This document shows, in pieces, positions 23,832-33,100 of a DNA stretch of 64,000 nt. This DNA comes from Pseudoflavitalea sp. G-6-1-2 (lineage in GTDB: Bacteria > Bacteroidota > Bacteroidia > Chitinophagales > Chitinophagaceae). The notes under the pieces are model-generated. The model worked only from the letters and a program-made list of their open reading frames with translations. It did no database searches and was not told the origin of the DNA. The DNA is taken from positions 1,860,001-1,924,000 of the forward strand of contig NZ_JABBGB010000002.1 in the NCBI RefSeq assembly GCF_012927185.1. Direction: 5' to 3'. Position 1 is the stretch's first letter. Each line of letters starts with the position of its first letter. A program made the translations under genes and the position numbers.

Positions 23832-26800
23832 ATGAGTCAGGCATCAGGTAGCCCGATGGGGCACAGCGTACATTTCAGAAGATTTCAGCTTGCGGAGCTC
23901 AATGAGTCGCTGATTGCGGCGAATAGCGGGGACGGCAGTTTTGCCCGTCCGGAAGATTATCGCCTGATCTCTCCGCATTCGCTCGAACTGGGAAACGGTG
24001 TTTTTCTGAACCGCCTCGCCTACCCTGTTTTTCCTCCGGTTACCGTATTGGTGCAACAGCAGCAGCTGCTGATCTCCTGCGCGTGCAATCAGAATCCTGC
24101 ACAATTATGCATTCACGAAAGCCAGGTGCTGATGGCATTGCTGCGTCGTGAGGAGTTCGGCGTATTCTTCATTCCGGCGCTGCGTTATGAGAAACTGAAA
24201 AAATTCGGCGCTGATTACGGATTGGGGAATGTGACTAATCCCGATGATTATTTTTCAGTACGATGGGAAAACAAACTGGTGATAACTCCGAGGCATCCAT
24301 CGATGCAGCCCATCACCAGTGATGCTTTGCAATCGATGAGCCAGCTGCTGTTTCCTCCAACGGAAGAGGTGATCATCAACGATCATAATGCTGAAGGGAA
24401 AACCATCATCACAGTATTCAGACAACACAAGTACCATAAACATCTGCTGATTGAATTGTACAGTGCAGGTGTAACAAAGGATGGGAAGATCAAGAATCCG
24501 CTGACACCTATCGCTCCGCTCGATCTTGCGTGGAAACTGGATGATCCCGAACATCTCAAATTCTACACAGCCGTTCATAAATTCCAGAATCATCCTGATC
24601 CTAAAAGATCCGACTCGGATCTGAAAGCGCTCAAAGCAATCATAAAGAATCCGGCGAAGTACAGAACTTTTATTCATGATGCGGATGCATCGGAAAACAT
24701 AACGGTCAGTTCCATCAAACCGGTAAAGACATTGCTGCTGCAAAACAGCATCCGCCTCACTGTTACAAAAGAAAGCGACTTCTACATGCTGGGAGGAAAG
24801 CTGCTGCTGGAGAACAGGCAATTCCCGCTCAGTGAAGCACTGCTTCGATTCAACTGGTTTTTGCAGGCGGACGACAATCTCTATCTCATCGATCAGCTCG
24901 CAGCGCTGGGCATGATAGAACTGATGAAGAAAAGAAATCATTTTCTCATCCACAGCAATAAGTTCGACGAGTTCAAAGATCAGGTGCTGAATAAACTGGA
25001 AGACAAACTGCCTATCGACTACCAGTACCTCACCACTGCAGATACATCGGAGATGGCGAAGCCCGAATTGCATAAGCAAATACAGCGCATCATCTATCTC
25101 TCCGATCTGAAGAATTATGTGATGATCATTCCCGTGATCAGGTATGGAGAAATGGAGATACCCATCCGTACAAAACGGTTGATCCATGTAACCAATGCAA
25201 AGGGTAAAGATGTGCTGCTTCCGCGCAACGAAGCTGCTGAAGCGGCTTTCACAGCGCTGATCCTAAGCCAGCATCCGCATTTTGAAGAACAGTTGGATTC
25301 CGATCTGCATTACTGGTATCTGCACCGCGATCGATTTCTCTCCGAAGACTGGTTCTTACAGGCATTTGAACAATGGGAGAAAGAAGGAATAACGGTGCTT
25401 GGATTCAACGATCTCGATCACAATAAAAGAAGCCCGCACAAGGCAAAGGTGAATATCAAAATACTCAGTGGCATCAACTGGTTCAATGCAGATATCAGTG
25501 TAAGGTTTGGCAAGAAGAAGGCTTCGCTGAAACAACTGTACAAGAGCATCCGCAACCGGAATAAATATGTGCAGCTCGACGACGGCACACAGGGCATACT
25601 GCCTGAAGAATGGATCGAGAAATTCTCTCATTATTTCAATGCGGCAGAGATCATCGATGAGTCTACCATTCGTATCAGCAAGGCCAATCTCACTGCCATT
25701 GAAGAACTGTACAATGCAGCCATACCCGATGAAACTATCAGCCAGGAGATCAGTGCATACCGGAGCAAACTCGAAAACATCAGGGAGATTGCTGAAATAG
25801 CAGTACCTGCCGAACTGAACGCGGTGCTCAGACCTTACCAGAAAGAAGGACTCAACTGGCTCAATGCCCTCGACGATCTTAGTTTCGGAGGTGTGCTCGC
25901 CGATGATATGGGATTGGGGAAATCGATTCAGATCATCGCCTTCATACTTTCTCAGCGTAAGAAAGTGCAACAGAACACCAACCTGCTGATTGTTCCTTCT
26001 TCGCTTGTTTTCAACTGGCAGGAAGAACTGGAACGCTTTGCACCCGACATCCAAATTTGTGTGATGCAGGGAGCGAACCGTGTGCGCAGCACAGAAACTT
26101 TCGATCAGTACGAGATTGTATTGACCACTTACGGAACCTTGCTTTCGGATGTACAACTATTGAAAGATTATCACTTCAACTATATCTTCCTCGACGAATC
26201 GCAGAATATCAAGAACCCTGAAACGCAACGCTACAAAGCAGTCCGGTTGCTGAATGCGAGGAACAGGATTGCCATAACAGGCACACCTATCGAGAACAAC
26301 ACTTTCGATCTGTTCAGTCAGCTTTCCTTTGCCTGTCCGGGTTTGCTGGGCAATAAGCAATATTTCAGGGATATATTTTCTATTCCCATCGATACATTCA
26401 AATACAGCAAACGGGCGGTGGAGCTGCAACAGAAAACGAAGCCGTTCATTCTTCGCCGTACCAAAGAAGAAGTGGCTACTGAACTGCCGGAGAAAACAGA
26501 AATGGTGCTGCACTGCGAAATGGATGCAGAGCAACGAGGTATCTACGATGCCTATGAGAAGGAGTTCAGAGACTATATTTCCGCTACCACCGAAGATGAG
26601 ATAAAGAAGAACCCGATGAACGTGTTGAAAGGATTGACGCGTCTCCGACAGATCTGCGACTCACCCGCATTGCTTGGAGACGATGCGCTCACAGGCCGCA
26701 GTTCGGCCAAGATCGAAACACTCATCGATCAGATAGAAACCAAATCGCCACGCCATAAAATTCTGGTGTTTTCTCAGTTCGTGAGCATGCTCGATCTGAT

Positions 26801-27218
26801 TGCAGCGCAGCTGCAAATGCGTGGCATCGGTTATGAAACACTTACCGGCAGTACGCGCAATCGCGGAGAGGTGGTGAATTCATTCCAGAGCAATCCGCAG
26901 AAACGGGTGTTTCTGATCAGTCTTAAAGCCGGAGGTACCGGCCTCAATCTAACAGAAGCGGATTATGTGTACATCGTAGATCCGTGGTGGAATCCCGCTG
27001 TGGAAAATCAGGCAATCGACCGTGCACACAGGATTGGGCAGAACAAGAAAGTGATAGCTATCCGCCTCATTTGCACAAACACGGTAGAAGAAAAGATTGT
27101 GCAGATGCAGCAGGCGAAGCAGTCACTGGCCAATGACCTGATTAAGTCCGGTAACACATTAGCGCCTGCATTGTCGAGAAATGAACTGATGGAGTTGCTG
27201 AGTTTTCAACCGGCGTAA
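23832..27218 (+). CDS. SWI2/SNF2-family helicase with N-terminal SWIM zinc finger
   Basis: 1128 residues. Near the N-terminus, C83-x-C85-x7-C93-x-H95 fits the SWIM CxCxnCxH zinc motif. A long middle region (~120-650) of unknown fold follows. The C-terminal ~480 residues form an SNF2 ATPase: Walker A GLGKS with Lys697, Walker B DESQ at 788-791, TGTPIENN, and motifs in lobe 2 ending [23 protein letters not shown] (~1048-1070). It is a DNA-translocating ATPase of the HepA/RapA-like superfamily, possibly acting in repair or transcription. It is transcribed alone; its stop is 5 bases from the stop of the convergent small gene. Confidence 0.93.
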   Translation: [1128 protein letters not shown]

Positions 27219-27223
27219 CCGAT

Positions 27224-27577
27224 CTAAAACTGGAAGAAGAAGAAGATTACAGCGGCCCATTCTTTCGGAACACCGCTTACATAACCGATGGTGCTATAGC
27301 TGGAGTTCTTAACGGTACCATCCTTTTTTACATAGCCAATGGTGGAATAGCTGGAATTTTTGATACTACCATCGTCTTTTATGTATCCGATAGTAGCATA
27401 ACTTTTGTTTTTGATAGTGCCGTTCTTAATATATCCTACAGTATTATAGCTGCCGTTTTTGATAGTTCCATCACTGCTGATTCTATACATGGTCTGGTAA
27501 CTGCCCGATTTAATTTCCTGCGCATGCAGGCCTGCCATAAAACTGCACATCAGTAAAAGGAGTAACATTTTCTTCAT
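27224..27577 (-). CDS. Small secreted repeat protein (five-fold beta-flower type)
   Basis: 117 residues: a signal peptide (MKKMLLLLLMCSFMAGLHAQ) followed by five tandem repeats of 16-18 residues, each starting SY(x)T(x)GY or SYQTMY and continuing with KDDGSIKN or a variant. The unit pattern is a beta-hairpin, and five copies would close a small propeller-like ring; this resembles the 'five-fold beta-flower' proteins common in Bacteroidota. The C-terminus (VPKEWAAVIFFFFQF) is hydrophobic. Function unknown; likely periplasmic or surface ligand-binding or structural. Confidence 0.75.
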   Translation of the reverse strand: MKKMLLLLLMCSFMAGLHAQEIKSGSYQTMYRISSDGTIKNGSYNTVGYIKNGTIKNKSYATIGYIKDDGSIKNSSYSTIGYVKKDGTVKNSSYSTIGYVSGVPKEWAAVIFFFFQF

Positions 27578-27696
27578 GCAATAATATTACTGAGAGTTAC
27601 GGTGAGTTCGCAGCACTACTGCCAATTGCAGCATAGATTTAACAATACTCCGTATCCACTCAACTTGAAACAAATAATTTCTTTTATCATTTGTAG

Positions 27697-27807
27697 AATC
27701 ACTTCGAAGGTTACAGCATCGGAGATTTCTTTACAAGATTCAATGTAACCAATCTCACCGATCAGACAGGATACCTTGCCAGAAGCGGATTGTACGAGCC
27801 ATTATGA
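27697..27807 (+). pseudogene. Possible remnant of an outer-membrane receptor C-terminus
   Basis: In the otherwise gene-free 27578-27915 interval, one plus-strand frame reads 36 codons after a TAG and ends in TGA: NHFEGYSIGDFFTRFNVTNL... to ...YEPL. The alternation of aromatic and polar residues and the FNVTNLTD style resemble the last strands of TonB-dependent beta-barrels. There is no start codon and no upstream continuation, so if real it is a relic of a deleted gene. The rest of the interval shows only the MFS terminator at 27858-27907. Confidence 0.3.
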
Positions 27808-27857
27808 GGAAGAAGAGCCATACTGAGTGTTGACGTAAAATTCTGATGAAGGAAATC

Positions 27858-27907
27858 ACCTCAATAAAAATGGACGACCATTGCTGATCGTCCATTTTTA
27901 TTGAGGT
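27858..27907 (-). terminator. Long perfect inverted-repeat terminator of the MFS gene
   Basis: Twenty-base perfect arms (27858-27877 and 27888-27907) around a 10-base loop. The stem core is TGGACGA/TCGTCCA with TTTTTATTG following it on either strand. It lies 8 bases after the stop at 27916 and would work in both orientations. Confidence 0.9.
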
Positions 27908-27915
27908 TGTTAGTG

Positions 27916-29136
27916 CTACTGTTTCTGCTGACTCACGCGTGGGCCAGGCGTGAAGCCATATTTGCGTGCGCCCATTGCGATGAGCAATCCTGCGAAAGTG
28001 AATGCAAAGGCCGTCCAGGCTAAGTTTCCGGCTCCGGAGGTGAGCAAAATCCCTCCGAGAATACCACCTGCAGCAATGGCGAGGTTCCATACCGTTACCA
28101 CCATCGATTGTGCTACGTCTGCATTTTCACCGGCAGTATCCGCGGCTGCAGTCTGCACCAGTGTTGCGGCACCGCCGAATGTGTAGCCCCATACTGCGAT
28201 AGCAAAATATACTGCGATGCTACTTTCACCAGCCATAGCGAGCACCAGCGCTGCCAGCAAAAAGATCAGCAGACTGAAAAGTACAAGTGCACGAAGCATC
28301 TTGTCTACAAAGAGACCTGCGAGCCAGATACCAACCAGTGCAAAGAGTCCGAATACAAGCAGCACCAGATCTATCTTACTGTCTAACCCTGATTGCCCCA
28401 GAAATGGAACGATATAGGTGTAAAGAATGCTGTGAGCCATGATCCATGCGGCGATCACTGCGAGTACAGAACGAAGGCCGGGAATAAGAAACACCTTCTT
28501 CACTGAAATCTGATTTTGCTGATCCTGTCCGCGGAAATCAGGCACTTTGAAAAGCACCCAAAGGATAAGCAGCAGCGCAATTGCAGCCATCACGATAAAA
28601 GTATTGCGCCATCCGATCAACGATCCGAGATAAGTGCCTGCGGGCACACCAAATGAAAGTGCCAGCGGAGCACCCACCATTGCGATGGCCATGGCTCTTC
28701 CTTTTAATTTATCCACCACCAGTCTGCGTGCATAACCTGCAAGCATTCCCCAGATCAATCCGCCTGCCATACCTGCCAGAAATCTTACACCCAGTGTAAG
28801 TATATAGTTGGTTGAAAATGCTGTGATGATATTGAATACCAGAAAACCTCCCAATGCTGTAATCAAGAGTGGGCGACGGTTCCAGCCACGGGTAGCAGCG
28901 GTAAGAGGTATTGCGGAAATCAGTGATCCGATAGCATACAGCGATACCAGTTGACCGGCCATGGATTCGCTGACATTCATATCCCGGCTTATCTGCGTCA
29001 ATAATCCTGCAGGGAAAACTTCTGTAAGCAATGCGAGAAAGCCAGTCATAGCCAGTGCGAGCAATGCCGATACCGGAAGTTTATCTTTTCCTGTTTCGCT
29101 GATCAGTTCAGTGTCTGATATAATTTTAGTTTCCAT
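27916..29136 (-). CDS. MFS transporter (AraJ/YdhP-type sugar or drug efflux)
   Basis: 406 residues, 12 membrane segments. LLTEVFPAGLLTQISRDMNVSESMAGQLVSLYAIGSLISAIPLTAATRGWNRRPLL is the typical N-terminal half of the DHA1 subgroup that includes AraJ and Bcr-like exporters, and GGLIWGMLAGYARRLV resembles the family's TM4-5 loop. It is divergently transcribed from an AraC-family gene 84 bases away. That layout usually means the regulator controls the exporter. Exported compound unknown. Confidence 0.92.
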   Translation of the reverse strand: METKIISDTELISETGKDKLPVSALLALAMTGFLALLTEVFPAGLLTQISRDMNVSESMAGQLVSLYAIGSLISAIPLTAATRGWNRRPLLITALGGFLVFNIITAFSTNYILTLGVRFLAGMAGGLIWGMLAGYARRLVVDKLKGRAMAIAMVGAPLALSFGVPAGTYLGSLIGWRNTFIVMAAIALLLILWVLFKVPDFRGQDQQNQISVKKVFLIPGLRSVLAVIAAWIMAHSILYTYIVPFLGQSGLDSKIDLVLLVFGLFALVGIWLAGLFVDKMLRALVLFSLLIFLLAALVLAMAGESSIAVYFAIAVWGYTFGGAATLVQTAAADTAGENADVAQSMVVTVWNLAIAAGGILGGILLTSGAGNLAWTAFAFTFAGLLIAMGARKYGFTPGPRVSQQKQ

Positions 29137-29155
29137 TGTTTGGTTATTTATGATG

Positions 29156-29216
29156 CAAAGCTACCCGCAGCAGCTCCGGGCTTCCGGTACATTTCAATGA
29201 AAAAGAAGTAAATTTG
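29156..29216. promoter_or_regulatory. Divergent promoters between the MFS and AraC genes
   Basis: A perfect minus-strand -7 element TAGCTTTG (plus 29156-29163) faces the MFS gene. A perfect plus-strand TAAATTTG (29209-29216) faces the AraC gene and ends only 4 bases before its ATG, so the regulator mRNA is probably leaderless or nearly so. Neither has an obvious -33 TTTG box. Confidence 0.6.
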
Positions 29217-29220
29217 GTAT

Positions 29221-30072
29221 ATGCCTAACGCAAGCCTAAAGCACTGTACCGAAGTAAGTTTCGAGACAATCAGTAAAACCCCGCCCAGAGAAAAAGCCAA
29301 TCTCTATTTCCAAATCATATACATAGTTTCAGGAACCGGCTTTCTGGAACTCAATGGAAACCAGATCCGGTATGGGACTGGCAGCCTGTATCTTATTACA
29401 CCGAACGATAAACATCGTTTCGGGCCGGATCAAAAAACGGAGCAGCTGGTTGTACGTTTCAACAACGATTACATCAGGGAATATCGATGGAAGACCATCG
29501 ATCATGTAGAAAGTCTGCTGTACCATTCAAGCCATCTTACAGGATGTATGATGAAGAACTCTGCAGACCGCTTTCTCATTGAGCGCATCATCGAAAGCAT
29601 GATACACACGATGAAGACGGAGGGACAATACACTGTAGACCTGCTGTTCCATCTGGTAAATTCGCTGGTTGTGATTGCTGCAAGAAATATTGCTCAGATA
29701 AAACCCCAGAATCTTCCTTCGGGTGCAGAAACCAAAATACAGGAGATCATCACCTATATCCAAAGCAATATCAATGACCCTGAAAAGCTGAAGGCATCGA
29801 ATCTCAGCAAAGAGTTCGGCATTTCAGAAACTTATCTGGGCAGCTACTTCAAAAACCGCAGCGGAGAAACATTGCAGCATTTCATTGCCAATTACAAATT
29901 GCGCCTCATCGAGCACCGGTTGAAGCTGAGTGATATGCGCATCAATGAAATTGCCACCGAATTCGGATTTACCGACGAAAGTCATCTGAATAAATTCTTC
30001 AAGAAGCTACGCGGCATGAGCTTATCGGAGTTCAGAAAAAAGAAAGCCCACCCCACGAAAGCGGTGGCTTAA
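29221..30072 (+). CDS. AraC-family transcriptional regulator
   Basis: 283 residues. The N-terminal cupin-like sensing domain (~25-110) has IIYIVSGTGFLELNGNQIRYGTGSLYLITPNDKHRF, followed by a helical linker and a C-terminal AraC domain (~185-280) with two HTHs (LKASNLSKEFGISETYLGSYFKNRSG and RINEIATEFGFTDESHLNKFFKKLRG). It probably controls the divergent MFS exporter. The start is supported by the -7 element that ends just before it. The inducer is unknown. Confidence 0.93.
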   Translation: MPNASLKHCTEVSFETISKTPPREKANLYFQIIYIVSGTGFLELNGNQIRYGTGSLYLITPNDKHRFGPDQKTEQLVVRFNNDYIREYRWKTIDHVESLLYHSSHLTGCMMKNSADRFLIERIIESMIHTMKTEGQYTVDLLFHLVNSLVVIAARNIAQIKPQNLPSGAETKIQEIITYIQSNINDPEKLKASNLSKEFGISETYLGSYFKNRSGETLQHFIANYKLRLIEHRLKLSDMRINEIATEFGFTDESHLNKFFKKLRGMSLSEFRKKKAHPTKAVA

Positions 30073-30093
30073 ACAGCAACAGCTGTACAAACG

Positions 30094-30136
30094 AAAACTG
30101 CCCTCAGAACTGGCGTTCAAAGGGCAGTTTTTTATT
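30094..30136. terminator. Bidirectional terminator between convergent genes
   Basis: Arms AAAACTGCCCT (30094-30104) and AGGGCAGTTTT (30121-30131) with a 16-base loop, then TTATTATG. It lies 22 bases after the AraC stop and 12 before the stop of the giant secreted protein on the other strand, and can serve both. Confidence 0.88.
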
Positions 30137-30148
30137 ATGACTAACCAA

Positions 30149-33100
30149 TTACTGCTTCACAAATTTTTCCATATGTGAGCTGCCGTTGGCAGACAGGATC
30201 TTCAGGAAGTATACACCGGGCGTGAGCCTCGATATATCCAGTTCCAGTTTGCTGTTATGGTCTGCATATTTTTTCGTGATCAACAACTGACTGTGTACGT
30301 TCAAAACTTCAACGGTGATAGCTGCACTCAGGTTGTCTGTTGTGATATGCAGGAACGACCGTGCAGGATTCGGATACACATTGTACACGAAACTTGTGTT
30401 GAAGTTCACGCGGCGAAGATCGGAATAGCTGAAGGCTCCATCCTGATCGATCATTTTCAGGCGGTATACGTTCAATCCTTTTGCAGGATGCGCATCCATC
30501 GTGTTGTAATTCGCAGACTTGCCTTTTGCTGCTACTGTACCTACAGCTTCCCATCCTCCATTATTGATAGATCTTTCTACGATGAACGATTTGGTGTTCA
30601 CTTCCTGTGATGTGGTCCAGTTCAATTGTACAGCCTCCTGTTGTTTCTGCACAGTGAATGCAACGAGCTGCAATGGAAGCGTAGCCAGATCATCGCGCGT
30701 ATACCAGATGGGAGAAGTAATGATCCTTGCCGTTCCATTGGTGATATCGATGTAGTAGTAACCGGTTGCATGATTCGCCAGATTCACATCGGCATAGGTG
30801 ATGGAGCTTCCGGTAACAGAGGCAATCTTTTGCGCCGCAACACCACTTCCCGGAATGCCGTGCATAATGTTGATCACAGCATTGCTCACATTAGTGGTGG
30901 CATCTGTTAATGTAACTGAAATCACCGGTGCATTACGATCTGTGAACACTGCTCCCATGATGCGTGCATTGATGGAGAAATCGACCTTGCTGTCGCAATC
31001 GTGCGTTGCATAGTATTGCATATTGCGGATAGCTTTGATGATCTCCGTTTTTGTAAGCGCCGGTGCAATCACTGCCGTGCGCGCACGTGTGGTTCTTCCG
31101 AAAGTGGTTTTATGATTATCGTGATCGATAGTGGGTCCGAGATGATACCCTTTCGCCAGCAATGCCTGATAATAATTCAGGTAAGACATGGGCGAAGCCG
31201 GATCGGAATACGTGGTATTGGTAGAACTTGCTGGTCCGCTTTCCACTGCTGTTCCTACTATTGCCTCGTCTGCAACCGGGTTGTACGCTGCATTTGCGAG
31301 GTTGTTGTAATCAGTGAAATTCGGATGCGCCAGCGATGCGAATGTATTCTGTGCAGCATAATCATTGATTGTTTTGAACAATCCGTTGGCACCAGTGTAA
31401 TCGCTTTTGGCAACATACACATCGTAGTTATTGCCAGCTCCCCATGTGCCGCTTCCGCTCTCCCATCCGAAAAGCAGATCCATACCGTCTCCATAGATCA
31501 GTACGTGTCCTCCTCCGGAAATGACGCCCCATTCCATGCCATATAATGCAAGGAAGTTTGGATGCGCAGCGGAGAAATTGTTCGCCTGCACACTGCCTGA
31601 ATGATAATTGCTGATCTGGTTGCCTGGGTTATTGGCTGTTGAAAAGTGATTATGTTCTGAAATGCCCAGGAAATCCATGCAATCCGAGTTCATGGCATAG
31701 TTGTAATCGTCCGCGGGCGTGAAACCGGGATTATCCTGATTGCCATCTGAATAATCGGAATGCGCATGCAATGTGCCGAAGTAAATATTGTTCGGCGGCG
31801 TATTGGTGGTTTGCTTGTTTCCTTTCAGCGGATTGGTGATAAGATATTTTGTTCCGCCGATGCAGTTTCTGTTGGCTGAGAATACAAAGAAGTAGTAGAC
31901 TGTATTTGCACTGAGACCGGTTGCCACAAAATTAGTTGCTGCGGAATTAGAAACTACAATACCTCCTCCCAGATTATCACCCACATTGTAATCCACATTA
32001 TTGGCAGGGTTGGCAGACAATGTACTTGTTGTGCTTCTGATAACGAGATAATCATCAGCGCCGCTTGCTGCAGTGAATGATCCGGAAATACTTGTATTGG
32101 TTGCATTGAGCGCCAGTGAAACCGGTTGCGCAACCGGTGTTGCACATGGTGGCAATGGAGCTGTGGATTGAGAAGCGGTAAGCGGATTCACCGTATTGTA
32201 TGCTGGTCCGCCTACACAATTCTGCGAACCAATACTGAACACAAAGAAATAATACCCTGTGTTCGGAGTGAGGCCACTGGCTGTAAAGCTGGTGCTGTTG
32301 CTTCTTTGCACAACTGTTGCTGTGCCGATCAGATCACCGGCATTGTATGTTTGTCCGTTTACAGGGTTATTGCTCAAGGTAGATGTACTGCTTCTGAGTA
32401 CAAGATATTCATCAGCTGTTGCAGCAGTGAAAGAACCCTGAATGGATGTTGGCGTTGCAGTACCAAACACTAACCCGGTGGGCTGCGATGCAGGCGCAGC
32501 ACAGGGTGGAAGTCCTGCGTTAGTGGTTGCCTGTCCGGTTAGTGCTGTTGTTGTGTAGTACAATGGACCGCCTGTGCAGATACTGTTCACAGAGAAAATA
32601 AAGAAGTAGTAAGTGGTTGAAGCATTCAGTCCGCTGGCAGTGAAGTTTACGCTGCTTCCATTGGATACAACTGTTCCGTCTCCTACATTATCGCCAACAC
32701 TGTAGATCTGCCCGTTTACAGGGTTGGATGTAAGGCTGTTGCTGGTGCTTGCCACAACGAGGTATCCATCAGCAGCAGGAGCAGCGGCTGTAAAGCTACC
32801 CTGAATGCTAACATCATTGATTGTTCCAAATGCAAGCGCAGTGGGCGCTGCGGTTGGCGCTAAACATGGCGTGGTAGCAACAGCAGTTACAGTGAGGTTA
32901 TCGATGCTGAGTTTTGGTCGCGATCCGGTTGTACCTCCCGTTCCATTGTGATAATAGAAACGAAGTCTTGCAGTAGCGCTGTTATTGAAAATCGCGGGCA
33001 ATGCAATATTGTTCTTGGATCCGCTGGTAGCCGCGTTATTGGTGAAGTTGAGCACATTGGCGAATGTGAGTTCAGTGAAGCTCACACCATCGGTAGTGGC

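Noticed and set aside
24255-25187. 310-residue minus-strand open frame inside the SNF2 helicase gene
   Set aside because: It is antisense to a strongly conserved coding region, rich in Cys, His and Phe as expected of an antisense shadow, and has no recognisable domain or promoter.
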